In this document: piece after piece, positions 21,761-33,631 of the stretch
Numbering within the stretch: position 1 is the first letter of the stretch
How the letters are laid out: each line of letters opens with the position of its first letter
Translations under genes and position numbers: made by a program
The notes under the pieces: generated by a model
Told to the model about the DNA's origin: nothing
The model's input: only the letters and a program-made list of their open reading frames with translations
The model's database searches: none
Assembly (NCBI GenBank): GCA_963920575.1
Contig: OY986971.1
Coordinates: forward strand, 9,984,779-10,048,778
Origin: Narthecium ossifragum
Taxonomy: Eukaryota > Streptophyta > Magnoliopsida > Dioscoreales > Nartheciaceae
Length of the DNA: 64,000 nt
Direction: 5' to 3'

Positions 21761-24401
21761 GCACGAGAGGTGATCTCTTAATATGGGATGGAATACCCTG
21801 ATTAAGGGATACTAATTGATGCTAATCCCTTTATATAAGGATAGCTCATATAATCCCACCATATTTAGAGATGCTGATTTTATTTTTATTTTTTATATGG
21901 TATGAGAATGCAATCCAACCATAATTGAAGATGCTGATTTCTCATATGGTATGATATATATATATATATATTTGATCTGGCTGATTTTATATGGGTAGAT
22001 ATTTTGTTTTGAAATTTGAATTTGAAATTCAAATGTTCAGATTTGAATTATCTGAATATTTGTCCAATTATTCAGATATTCGAAATGCCTTATTTAAATT
22101 TTAATTTCGATATTTCATATAATACTTTGGAAAATTTACTGAAATATCCCCGGACAAGCCGGGTGTAAATTACCAAAATCTCCTTTTTTTATCGGCCATA
22201 TATTTTGGACCGAAATGTCTCCGGCGCAGATGAAATATCTCTGTTCCGGATTTTCAAACCCCTGAACGCGTGAAATGACTAAAATGCCCCCCTTGGGGTT
22301 AAATGACCAAAATACCCTTTCGGTTGGTTATTTAAGCGCGACGCATGGCGACGCGACTTCTGTGCGTGTCATGGACACGTGCGCGCATTATGTGGTGCGC
22401 GTATATTTTTGTCGAGATTTAGGCGGATTTGAAGTCGCGTATTTGTTTGGGTTTATTTGAATTTTCGGATTTTTCCCTTATTTATTTCAGGGAATTTTCT
22501 GTAATTTCCCAGGTGTGGTGGAAAATTACCAAAACGTCCCTATATTTACACAACTTATTTAGGATGCCATCAAAGCTATGTAAGGGCTATTTTGGAGTAT
22601 AGTGGGAAATTTAGATATGCATTTTGGTTTAAATTCCCAAAATACCCTTGGACAGGTAAAATTACCAAAATATCCTTATTCCTCCAGTTTGTATAGGATG
22701 CCGTCAAAACCGGGGATCTGTAGGAGATTTGGATGGACTCGACTGTGTATGAGCCAATTTGGGTTTGGTGTGTGCGAATTCAGCCCGGGGACTTCTGCAC
22801 ATGTAGTCGACTTAGCCTTAGCTAAAATCGATGTCAACATTGGTCATACTGAACCAGAGCAGAATCGATCCTTCTCCGGTGAGGACGATCGATCCTTGTG
22901 CCTTGGGTAGCATGGGATCCTCCTCGTCGCGAGTAGGATCGATCTTCCCTTAGGGGGAAGGATCGATCCTCCTTGGCACGGTAGTGAGGATGTTCCCTAT
23001 CGCGAATAGGATCGATCGTCCCTTGAGGGGACATATAGATCTTACTCGGCACGATATGGAGAGATTGTTCTCTGTCATTAGAAGGATCGATCTTCCCTTG
23101 GGGGGAAGGATCGATCCGTCTACGGCAGAGAGAGAAATTCATCTTGTTTTGCTCGCGGGGCTTTGCATGTACCGTTTTCTTTACAGCCTTATACCTTGTA
23201 TATATATTTAAGCATGCTAGCCCCATATTAGGGGCAGTGGTGAACCGAGGGAGTGATGACTCCCGGGGTGATTAGAATAAACGGACGGGTAGCCCTACAA
23301 CTTTCCTTAGCCTTGCATGCCAGCGTGCGCCGAGGGCTTTATCTGTGATATCTGTGAGCTGTTGTTTGCGGGGCTACTTCCCGATGTAGGTGTTGTGCTG
23401 GACTGCTGACAGTTGGTGGTGGTACCACTGTAGCAGCTCCTAGACCTTACTTACATGTTCACCACCCCGGGCCGGTAGGGTGCGGTACACATACCTTGTT
23501 TGATATATAATCACATACTGTTGCATGCTTATCTGTATTACCCTGCGCGTGCTCATAACATGCATTGCTGTGTGCATTAGTTGCATCTGTGTAGGGCGTT
23601 GGCGATGGGTTGATCGCCGTTCCGGGGCTATCGGGTAGTCCGGATCGAGCTCTAGGACCGTTGCGGGTAGCTTGGTCCAGGACTCGATTTGTAGTATTTA
23701 GTCGATTTCGATGATAGGGTTAGATGACCTGAATACATGTGATTTGATGTGTAGAGGTCGTGTCAACTCCAAGTTGTATCTGAGGTGTAGCCGGAGTTCG
23801 GTGTTCTTGACTCTTGGGTCGAGGGTCGAGGAGTGCCTACCCAGCGGTGTCCTGGTCCGCCAAACAGTGTTCAGTGTCATGTTGTGAGTCTGCAGTGTTT
23901 TGGGCCTGCGTTCACGGACTTCCGGTAGGGTTATGGGACCATTGTATATACCTAGGATAGACTTGGGGGTGGCACTACTGTGTTCCCTCCCTTGTGAGTG
24001 TCGTAGTGTAGTATCCCTGCTGATCTTAGTGCTCACTCCTACCCGGGCTGCATTTTGCAGGTGCTGGCGATAGCTCTTCTTCGGTCGCCCCTACTGGGCA
24101 GGTGTTTGGTGACGTGGCGGTGTCTGGAGGTGGTTGAGGAGCGGCGATCTCAGTTTTACCCTTTTGTTATAGATAGTCTCCTACGAGAGTGTTAAATGTA
24201 TAATTTCCCTGTTTTGAGGATTTGTATTATATCCAGTTCAGTGTTTCGAGGTTTGTGATTGTTTGTATAATAAAGGATGATTATGAATTGCTAGGGAGAC
24301 AACTACGATTAGAGGGAAACCTCACCAAAATTTCCACAGTAGGTTAGGTTCCGGTTCGCGTCGCCCGACCCGGTTGGGCCTACGTGGGTCGGGGCGTGAC
24401 A

Positions 24402-24963
24402 GAGACTCCTGACGACGCAGAGTAGGCAGAAGAGCTGCGCAGATTGGAGGCGATGACCCCTGGAGTTCGCAGTTGGTGACAAAGTGTTACTGAAGGTGTC
24501 TCCGCGCAGAGGATCTATCAGATTTGGCAGCAACGGCAAGCTAGCGCCGAGGTTCACTGGCCCTTTTGAGATCGTCAGGCGCGTTGGAGCAGTTGCCTAC
24601 CAGTTGGCTCTACCCTCGCACATGTCAGCAGTCCACCCCACATTCCATGTGTCGATGCTGAGGAAGTACATTCCAAATCTTTCTCACGTGATCAGACACG
24701 ACGACATCGAGGTGGAGGAGGATGCCACCTACATCGAGCAGCCAGTGCAGATTCTGGACAGACGGGATCAGGTGCTCAGAGGCAGAGCGATACCGTTGGT
24801 GATGATCAGATGGAGGCATGGCAGTGCAGAGAGTTTGACATGGGAGCGAGAGGATCGCATGCGTCGGGAGTTTCCCCGACTGTTCACCCCGGCAGGTAGC
24901 TTCTTATGGTGGGCGTTGGCGTCCCTAGTTTGTAACTTTGCTTGTGCAAATAGGTCTAGTTGA
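24402..24963 (+). pseudogene. pol: G1 pol C-terminus (GPY/F and chromodomain-like tail)
   Basis: Continues the integrase after the solo LTR, with a frameshift and a stop just after the junction (24423). VGDKVLLKVSPRRG, LAPRFTGPFEIVRRVG and HPTFHVSMLRKYIP make the GPY/F-type region. VQILDRRDQVLRGRAIP and SLTWERED form the Tekay/Del-type chromodomain-like tail. The frame stays open from about 24475 to 24963. Confidence 0.88.
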
Positions 24964-24984
24964 TTTTTTTTCCCTGGCTTCATT

Positions 24985-25028
24985 CTTATTGAATTTCGGG
25001 ACGAAATTTTTTTTTAAGGTTGTTAGGT
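24985..25028 (+). promoter_or_regulatory. G1 polypurine tract region, degenerate
   Basis: TTTCGGGACGAAATTTTTTTTTAAGG lies just before the 3' LTR in the place where Tekay-like elements have a purine tract. Here it is eroded to T and A. Confidence 0.5.
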
Positions 25029-26353
25029 TTTGAGGGCCCGTCCCTCTGACTTGGCTCGACCGCGTGGGTCGAGGGCCGTTTTCCTATTGGTTTGATTCCA
25101 CATCGGGTACGATCGGGCTATCGTATGGTGGTTTTTAGCCCCATGGGCATTTTGATAAATATGCCCCCTGGTGGTCAGTTTCACATCCGCGTTACACACA
25201 CGGCCTTGGATTGATGTATGTGATTGATTAGAACCTTAAGGGTGCTTTCGATCGGAAGATCGGAGCTCGATCGGGAAAGATCGAATTGGATGGCCGAGAT
25301 CGGTCCAGATCTCTATATATAGCCTGTCCCTTTCTCTCTCTTTCTTTTCTTCTTTGCTGTCGTTGTCTCCTTCTCTCTCTCTCTCTCTCTTTCTCTCTCC
25401 AACCGGCTGAGCTAGGGCTTGGAGACGCGAGCCTCGAGGAGCGGATCTTGGCGGCTAGACTTGTTGGACGAGTGGAGGAGTTGCCCTACTTGCTCAAGTA
25501 AGTGTTTCTACCACGATCTTGTGATCGGGTTCTCCTAGGATAGGTTTATTGTGTTTTCGCTGTAGGAGTACATGATAGAATGTTGTGTGGTTCAATGCAT
25601 GAGTATTATAGTGTGTTTGGAGTAGCTCTATCCCTTGGTTCTTGTATTTTATCGTATGATTTTCGTATTATCGCCGTTTTATCAGTTTTCGGCCATTGAG
25701 ACCTAGATCTGAGATTTAAGTATCAAAATTGTGTTTCCTTCGCACCAATAGCTTCTCCATCATTTATTGTGCATGCATGCAAAGTTTCATTAATTTCCAA
25801 CAAGATTTGATCATTCAAATCCAAGGAATTGGATTTCCGGCACTATTCTGATACGCTTTTTCCTGGCCTCACAGTTGACCGTCGCATCGACCGTGAGGCT
25901 TTGTCGCGTTTTTGGCCTCCCACGGTCGATGCTCCGATCGACCGTGGTTCCTTCTTCTTTTCCTTTTTGCCTCACGGTCGACCGTCGGATCGACCGACGG
26001 ATCGACCGTCGGATCAACCGTAGGGCTCTGTCTCATTTTGGGCCTCCCACGGCCCTTATGTTTCTTCCTCATTTGGCCCCACGGTCGACCGTCGGATCGA
26101 CCGTCACAGCGACCGTGGGCCACTGAGCTGTGTTTTCTGATTTGCTTTGATTGGTTTTCATTCATGATAGATATCCAATCATGATAGGAAGCATACACGT
26201 TGCTTTCAAGGGATATTAATGGATTTTTATTGAGATTGAGGATTGAATCGCGTTCTTACCCTTTTGAGCGGATTTATGGCTTTCCTCGCATTTAAATACT
26301 TGGTTGATAGTAGTTTAAATGCTTATTGCTTCTCTAGCCGTTAGCTAACTATG
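25029..26353 (+). mobile_element. G1 3' LTR, truncated
   Basis: Matches the 5' LTR from its start through the pyrimidine leader and the GGTCGACC repeat block to TTAGCTAACTATG. The first bases read TTTGAGG instead of TGTGAGG. About 1 kb of the 3' half is missing: the sequence stops where the reverse solo LTR 26354-28747 begins. Confidence 0.9.
25314..25321 (+). promoter_or_regulatory. TATA box of G1 3' LTR
   Basis: TATATATA at the same place as in the 5' LTR copy, followed by the same pyrimidine-rich leader. Confidence 0.55.
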
Positions 26354-28747
26354 TGTCGCGCCCCGGCCCAGAAAGCCCATCCGGAACGGGACACGAGTGG
26401 AGGGGGGGGGGGGGGGGGGTTTACATATACTAACAAGCGACTGGCGGAAACAGTTACAACAAGCAGAGAACAGAAGTACATCTAACTACTATTATTACAA
26501 AGATGTACATACAATAAAATTACATCAAGATTTACATAAACAGTCCTCATGTACAAAAGATGCTATAAAACTCAAAAAGGTTACATCAACAGAGGTCTCT
26601 CGGAAGGCACAGCAGAAGCCATCTTGACCCTCAAATATGCCTTGATGTCGACGCGCCACTGCAGGACGAGCAACTGGGGCTCACAGAAGGAGAGCTGGTA
26701 CCTGCACCTGCAAACGCCGCCCGGGTAGGAGTGAGTATTAAGCTCAGTAGGGTTCTACTATACGACACACACAAGGAAGGGGAAACTGCAACTGAACTAA
26801 CTCCGTGCCAACTACTGAGGCCTGCCAAGAATCCTATAAATCCCGTCAATGACCCGAAGGGTACCTGTCCAAGGTACGTCCCTCCGACAGCCACTGTTCA
26901 AGGGTGGACATTCTCCGACATTCCCTTACACAGGGTGGACATGACGATACCAGTAGGACACCCCTCTCCAAGCGGGATCTCCACACTTGGCGGAACAACC
27001 GTGGTTATGACAATCATCTCTCATCACTCAAAGCAACATAGTCAACACGACACCAAACAACAGACTAACAACACTACAGTCAAACCCTAAGCCTCTAATG
27101 CACAATCAACAATGCATGCAACAGTATAAACAGGCAACAATCAAGGGCATACCTCGGCCTATTTATACTAAACATTTCCGAGGTTCATGACTCCCTCGGT
27201 TAATCACAAAGCGATAAAGGGCATACAGTCAGCCCATTTATTCTACACAATCCCGGGAGTCCTCACACTCCCGGTTCAACCACAAAGCGGTAACAAACAA
27301 CAGTTTATAGCAGCATCACTAAACATGCCATTACGGCGGTAAATAAAGTAACATGACAAGCCCCGCGGGCAAAACCACCAAAACCACATTCTGGTGTACG
27401 TTGGATCGATCCAACCCACTCGGATCGATCCAACTTGCCCTCGGATCGATCCGACTCGGAAAAACCAAGAAAGCCATTCTCTGCTACCCTCAGGCACTAT
27501 TCCTGGGAAACACTAGATCGATCCAAACATACCCATGGATCGATCCGACTTGCCCTCAGTGAACATACCATCTTGGGTGCAACCGGGATCGATCAAAGAT
27601 CCAAAAACATCCAACGACTCGATTACCGGGAAAACGCTAATCAAAACCACTAAAAATAGTCCATAAAACACCATCAGTCAGCTTTGGGATCGATCCAGAA
27701 CATTTGGATCGATCCAGAAAATATTGGATCAATCCGGAATATTTGGATCGATCCAAACAGCTTCATACCATCTTCAGATCAGTCTCATCGCAGGCCACGA
27801 GAAAAATCACCAAAATTCGTAGAAAAATCGGATAAATATGAAATAAGCTGGAATGGAAAGATAACTCAGAGATCTACAACTCTTATGTTCATCATAACCC
27901 AAGAACATGCATGTACAAGCCGAAAAACGCGCCGTACACCGGCTGTTCCTCAAGAACAGAGAAACCAGAAAAATCCAAGTCTAATCATGCTCAAATCCTA
28001 CTAAAATCTCAACCAAAGCTTATGAAACTTAAACCAGAAATTATACTAAGCAATAGGAAGCCAACCACACAAAGAACAGCAAGATCAAACGGCTAGATTA
28101 AGAGAAACCCATTAAACAACTCGCGTAGGTAGAACACCTACCGTAAACACAATCCTCGGCTGATTCCCCGCAAACCGGTCACCAACAGAGCTTCAAACCA
28201 CACCAGAGATCTTCCTCACGCCGTCACAGTTCCAACGAGCCTTCAAACGCTCAAAACGGTGGTCGAAGGAGGGAGAACGGTGGAGAAGAAGGTTCAGCCG
28301 GAAATAGGGGAAGCAGAGCTCGCGGAAGAAGAAGAAAGAAGAAGGAAGCAGCCGAGAAGGAGAAGAGGAGGAAGAGGAAGGAAAAGGGAAGGGGGAAAGC
28401 CGGGGAAGGAGGGGAAGCAGAGGAGACAAAAGTCTCCTCTCCCCTGACAGCGGAGATCGACGGCCACGACGGTCTTCCTCTCAAGGAAGAAAGACGCCGA
28501 CATGCTATAGTATCCGGATCGATCCAAGACTAAGTCGGATCGATCCAAGACCTAGCTGGATCGATCCAACACTAGCTTGGATCGATCCACAGGTCAAAAA
28601 CCTCCTAAACGGATCTCGTCAAACACAATCATCAATCAGAGGTTGTGAGCGCACACGCGGGTGTGAAACAAACCGACAAGGCACAATTTACCAAATTGCC
28701 CTTGTGGTCAACAACGAGCTATAGGAGTAAAGGGACAGGTCCTCACA
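26354..28747 (-). mobile_element. solo LTR (family A), minus orientation
   Basis: The minus strand runs TGTGAGGACCTGTCC...GGGGCGCGACA, with CAAGGGCAATTTGGTAAATT near its start. The 5-bp flanks differ (CTATG left, GTCAG right). The left neighbour is the cut G1 LTR and the right neighbour is MULE sequence, so the copy marks a rearrangement junction rather than a simple insertion. GGATCGATCC words crowd 27400-27750 and 28510-28590. Confidence 0.88.
26402..26419. repeat. G18 homopolymer
   Basis: Eighteen consecutive G inside the reverse LTR. Its length may be unreliable in the assembly. Confidence 0.9.
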
Positions 28748-29937
28748 GTCAGAGTCTTCACGTACAATCGTATAACCCTAGGTATGCCTCGCATGCACTT
28801 TCTATGGAATATTAATGTCTTCTTTCTAATGCTATCCCGCATAACTCAGTTTTGACAGCGACGATTCGGTGTTGGAGAAGGCATCTAACCCCCGCGGCCT
28901 GTGCAACATTGACTTGAATAGACCCATCGAACCAGGTCTCAGCGAAGGGAAGGAATTAGTTCAGGCAGTGGAATAGATGCGGATTAACAGACTCATGCCC
29001 GAGGCAGATGGGTAAGCTGCAGAATAGCGAGTATGTTTTTAATACACGTGGTTATGAAAACAATTATACGTGTTGTAAATTATATTCGAGTGTACTAATT
29101 TGTATATATGCGTGTACATAACGTGTTTAGATGCTTGTAACGTTATTTTCATGCGCATAAATAGTTGATACTCGCGTTAAATTTACGCGTATAAATTCGA
29201 ACGCGTGTATTCTCTGTCATTAATGTTCCAGTACTTCTTTTACCCAATTGTATGCGCAACTATGGAGATGGCCATGTTGTAGACACATATGATATATATG
29301 ATGATATATATTTTGCCCAAGACTGGTTACATGATAATGATTACGATGAGCCACATGATGTGTTTATGGACGATGAGAAAGATGGGTACATTCTCAACTC
29401 CAAAACACCGGAAGCTCAAGCAATCTACGTTTTGAATGCCCCAGAACCATATGTTGGAGAGAGGTATCCCAAAAAAGCATAACTGAAGATGGCGCTCGCA
29501 AGATACGCTATAACTCGTCGATTCGAGTACAATTTGAAGAAGTGCAAGGGAGATAAGGTCCTCTCCCGTTGCATCCATACGGGCTGTTCATGGAAGTGAT
29601 GAGTGCATGAAATTGCACTCTGAACATGACTAAAAGCAGCTTATTTGCTGAGTTTTCATGATTTATATAGATGATTTTGTCCGTATATGTTGCTTTACAA
29701 AGTTATTTGAATTATGCAGGAAATTGAAGCAAAGATGAGTCTTTAATGCCAAAATTGTACCTTCTCGGAATGAACCAGATGATGTGTGATATTTGGATGG
29801 AAAGCTCTGGAAGTCTACTTTCCGGAACTTTTTACGGTTTGTGATTTGGAGTTTCCTAGAGGAAGATATACTATTTTTAGTACGAGAGGTGCAGACAAAG
29901 CAGTTACGGAAGAAGAAGATCATCTGATGTTCAAATG

Positions 29938-30152
29938 ATCGATCTTCTAAGTGTATTTAATCCTGACAGAGAGCATGCTTTCAAAGGATCGATCTTACTC
30001 TATCAAAGGATCAATCTTCTAAGTGCATTTAATCCTGACAGAGAGCATGCTTTCAATGGATCGATCTTACTCTATCAAAGGATCGATCTTCTAAGTGCAT
30101 TTAATCCTGACAGAGAGCATGCTTTCAAAGGATCGATTTTACTCTAGCAAAG
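29938..30152 (+). repeat. 72-bp tandem repeat, about 3 copies
   Basis: The unit GATCGATCTTCTAAGTG...CAGAGAGCATGCTTTCAAAG, then GATCGATCTTACTCTATCAAAG. The copies are nearly identical and lie in U3, 150-360 bp upstream of the TATA box. The second solo LTR of this family (33632) lacks the expansion. Confidence 0.9.
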
Positions 30153-30298
30153 GATCGATCTTCCTCGGGCGTAGCCAGAAACTGAAGAAATTGAAGAATA
30201 GAAGATCGATCTTTCTCATATCAAAGGATCGATCCTTTGTTGACGGAAGAGAAAATTAAAGGCCCATATCTAATCCGAGTTTCTTAACTTTTGGAGGT

Positions 30299-30307
30299 TA
30301 TAAATAG
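30299..30307 (+). promoter_or_regulatory. TATA box of solo LTR 29597
   Basis: TATAAATAG, preceded within 70 bp by GGATCGATCC words. The related LTR has TTTAAATAGG at the same place (34225). Confidence 0.65.
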
Positions 30308-33300
30308 GAAACCTAGGGTTAGTAAAAGGGAGTTCTTGGACGTTTTTGGAGGAGTTTTTCTGACCTTTTCTGAAGGTAGAAGATGAAGAAATCTCCATCC
30401 ATGGCCGAGTAATCCGTGGGCATGGAGGACGGATGATCTAGCTAGGATTAGGGTTTCTTCTTCATCATGGTTCATAGTTTTAACCTTTATTGTTAAACTC
30501 TTTTCTATGTACTGACTCTTCAAAGATTATTTTCAGATTATAGATTTCTATGTGGATGAATAATATTATGGATCCAGTCATGCTTCTTTCATGTCTTATA
30601 ATCCCATAGTTTTATCTATTGTTTACCTACTTTATCTCGTGAAATCTTTGCTATGCATTGCCGATTGTGAGAGTTGGTATTGTGTATTCTTAGAGATCTG
30701 GTAACATAGAGTTAGGGCTTTGTCCCGATGAACTTTTGTTATATGTTGCCTGTAGTGACAGCCGGTATCATATATTCTTAGGTTTGAGTTGGATGAAGTT
30801 AGAACTATAATAAGGAAGAATCAATCGTAGAAGGAGACATTTATATATTTTGTTTGATTCATAATTCCATATCTTCCGTTTAAGGTGATTGGGATGTGAA
30901 TCCCTTAACTGAGTATTGAATGAACCGTTGGTAGAAGAAGAACCTAAGTCCGAGTGAAGTGATTCCTTACGCCTAGCCATCTTAACACATTGATATCTCT
31001 AGTTAATGTTGAATTATCATTAAAGCCTTTGATCTAATTTAGTTAATTCTTAAGTTTTCGTTTATCTTCAATTCATTGTTATTTGCGTTTTGGATATTTT
31101 CTGCTTGTCTCTCTGTGGGTTCGACCTCTCTTATGTTGTACTGCACCGCGACCGCTGTGCGTGACACATTTGAGCGATATCAGGAAGATCATAGGAAGAG
31201 GAGTTCCAGGAGTACCTACTTTCTGGATAACAATATTCATCAAGGAACACACGTGCAACAGACCCTTGATCGGGCAAGGCCACAAGCAACTCACGTGCCC
31301 CTTTATCGCCGAGGAGAAGGAGCAAGTAGTGGCTAGTGACAAATATAGCGTCAAGATGATTGTCGCTGAGCTTGTGAAACGATATGGCGTGTGTGTGTCA
31401 TATTGGAAGGCATATCATGTGAAGTAGAAAGTGATAAATGTGGTAAGCATATATAACGGTAGAAGAAGTACACAATGATGTACACGTAGTTTATATACGT
31501 GTTTGTTTTTGAATTTCTATATACACGTAGTTTTATACGTGTTTCTTTCTCGGATTTACGTATATACGTATTTTATATGCATGCATGAATAATTACTTAC
31601 ATTACATGTTTATCATGTAAATAGATACACGGTACATATGAAGGCTCGTACAATATGCTGAGACCTTATATGCGGGAGTTGATGATGAGGGATACAAGAA
31701 CAGTAACATCGCTCCAGCTGGATTCATGCGATCATCTTCATCAGGTTTTCTGGGCCTTTGGTGTGTGCATACATGCATTCAAAAATCATATGAGGCCCGT
31801 CATTGGGATAGACGGGACATTCCTGACAAGAAGGTATCCAGGGACGATATTTATCATCATTGGAATGGATGGCAACAATCACGTCCTCCCTATAGCCTTC
31901 GGCGTGGACGAAAAAGAATCTGAAGATTCTTGGACTTGGTTCCTCGTACGCCTCCGTGCATGCATCAATCCATTCAAGCCTTTGACCATCAACTCCGATT
32001 GGCACAAAGGCATATGTAAGGATGTTGAGGATGTTTTCCTGGAAGCAAAACATGGATGTTGTATGGTCCATTTGTCACGGAACCTGGTTAATGCATCAAA
32101 GCATTCTCAACCATATAACAAGTTTTGAGCTGCCGCGCGTGCATTTACAGAGCCGCATTTCAGACGGATAATGGATCTGATGAAGCGGATGCATCCGGAA
32201 CAGTACAATTACATTCAACAAATCCCCATAGAAAAGTGGACAACACATTGCTTCGTCGGAAGAAGATATAACATGTTGTAAACTAATATGGTCGAGAGCT
32301 TCAACGGTGTATTGAAGGACATAAAGGCCTTTCCAATCCAATTCCTCATAGAAATAACGCATCGGAAGGTGGCAGCATATTTTTTCATGAGAAAGAGGGA
32401 GGCCGCAACCGTGGAGAGCACTCTCACCCCGTGGGCGGAGAATGAACTCCAACTTGCCAATGAAAAAGGACGGCATATGACCGTCGAGGCTTCGAGCATG
32501 ACGGACTTCCAAGTCCAGTACAGTGAAGCATACTACACGGTGAACTTAGAAAGACGTCAATGTTCTTGTAGGCAATGTGATCTGCTTGGAATACTATGCC
32601 CACATGGTTGCGCAAGCAGTTGTCCGAGTACGAGCACTATGAGGACTGGTTTACATCTGATAATTATAGAGCTTGCTACGATGATGTGATTTACCCTACC
32701 ACATCACAAGAGTTTTGGTCAAAGGGCCCTAGTGACGATCCTATCATCTACCCACCCAACTATGAAGTGAAAAAAGGTAAGAGGAGGAAGAGAAGGTTGT
32801 CGTCACAAGGCGTGGAACAGTCGAGGCGAATACGAAGATGTTCAACGTGTAAAGTATTTGGCCACAACAAAAAACTTGTACAACAACACCTATTTTGTAA
32901 GAGGAGCACCTGATCCTCTGGATAAAGAACATCGTACAACAACACCTATTTTGTCATGAAGGTGTTGTGTGTGACTTTATAATGGGAGCACGGGTATAAT
33001 TATAAGATGCGTGTGTATAAAATTTTACATACGTGTCTAACTTCTTTTCACGAGTATCTTCAGGTAATGCACGTGTACAAATGTTATGAACGTGTACAAG
33101 GTTTGTTATATACGTGTCTCAACATCAAGGCCAACTGTTTGTTACATAAAAAAAAGGATAGTTATATCAAGTAATCTACTTCTTCTTCTTTGCGGCTCGT
33201 GCTAGAGCAGGCTTTCTTTTATCCCCCTGTGCTTCCTTGCAGCTTCTCCCTGAGCTGGCTCAGTGGGCACCCTCCGCTTCACTAGGCATCGCGAAATCAC

Positions 33301-33631
33301 CGGGCATCTCTTCTGGCTCAAAGGGCACCTCTGGTTCCTACTCATTCAAAAGGCTCACCTTCTGCTTGCCGACGCCTACTAAGATAAACGCAAGCTGTCC
33401 ATGAATGCCTACAATGTCGGTTTGTATGAACTCAAAATCATATCAAGGATGACCGGCGCGTATGCCTTCTTCGTACTTCAACAAGAAAATACCACAATCC
33501 AGTCTAGCAATGACAACGAAAAATTAATCAGTATACAATTGGAGCACTAAAAAGGAAAGTTGAAAGGTGGTGTGTTCTTACGATCCGCTCTGCATTGGTA
33601 TGCCGGTGGCATGCTCAATCGCCCAGCCCCC

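Larger units (their letters stand above)
19536..22839 (-). mobile_element. 3.3-kb solo LTR nested in the family A LTR
   Basis: Termini TGTTCGTGG...GTCAACA (TGTT/AACA) and a perfect TTGGT duplication (19531-19535, 22840-22844). Removing it rejoins GATCGATCC-type sequence seen uninterrupted in LTRs 37048 and 61181. A CTATAAAAGG TATA box on the minus strand (21760-21751) followed by a pyrimidine-rich stretch (on the plus strand) sets the direction leftward. The leader from 21720 to about 19980 is GC-rich with many CTGGA(G/A)C repeats and long non-coding open frames. It belongs to a different lineage from family A. Confidence 0.85.
18794..24401 (+). mobile_element. solo LTR (family A) in G1 integrase, itself interrupted
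   Basis: TGTGAGGACCCGTCC...GGGGCGTGACA with a perfect GAGAC duplication (18789-18793, 24402-24406). Its start carries the family A landmark CAAGGGCAATTTGGTAAATT. Without the insert at 19536-22839 it is about 2.3 kb. No PBS or coding region belongs to it, so it is a solo LTR left by LTR-LTR recombination. Confidence 0.93.
7171..26353 (+). mobile_element. G1: Ty3/gypsy chromovirus, Tekay/Del type, degenerate
   Basis: Order of parts: 5' LTR (7171-14420, split by G2), PBS, gag, protease, RT, RNase H, integrase with a solo LTR inserted, C-terminal chromodomain-like tail, degenerate PPT, 3' LTR (25029-26353, truncated). The pol order PR-RT-RH-INT identifies Ty3/gypsy. A tail reading VQILDRRDQVLRGRAIP then WERE fits the Tekay/Del chromovirus lineage. 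Several stops and at least three frameshifts show it is dead. The right target duplication is lost because the 3' LTR is cut off. Confidence 0.93.
29597..31182 (+). mobile_element. solo LTR in the mudrA DNA-binding region
   Basis: TGATGAGTGCATGAAA...GCGATATCA, 1586 bp, with a perfect GGAAG duplication (29592-29596, 31183-31187). The transposase frame rejoins after removal. It shares start, TATA context and GTTCGACCTCTCTTATG 3' region with 33632-35066. Its lineage is not certain (Tat/Athila-like by LTR end style). Confidence 0.95.
29252..32912 (+). pseudogene. mudrA-type MULE transposase
   Basis: Parts in order: an acidic N-terminal stretch (29252-29480, ending in a TAA); a MuDR-type DNA-binding region (ARYAITRRFEYNLKKCKGD, then CIHTGCSW) cut by a solo LTR with a GGAAG duplication; its continuation at 31188 (HTCNRPLIGQGHKQL); and a spacer with ACGCGTA-type words. 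The DDE domain follows from 31655: GIDGTFLTRRYPG (D at 31811), INSDWHKGI (D at 31997) and NMVESFN (E at 32294). A SWIM finger (CSCRQCDLLGILCPH) and a C-terminal CCHC knuckle (RCSTCKVFGHNKK) end it. Stops at 29480, 32126 and 32279 and a frameshift near 32590 make it a pseudogene. Confidence 0.92.

Noticed and set aside
26402..26419. G-quadruplex or regulatory G-run
   Set aside because: A single homopolymer in a dead LTR, possibly an assembly length artefact; no support for function.
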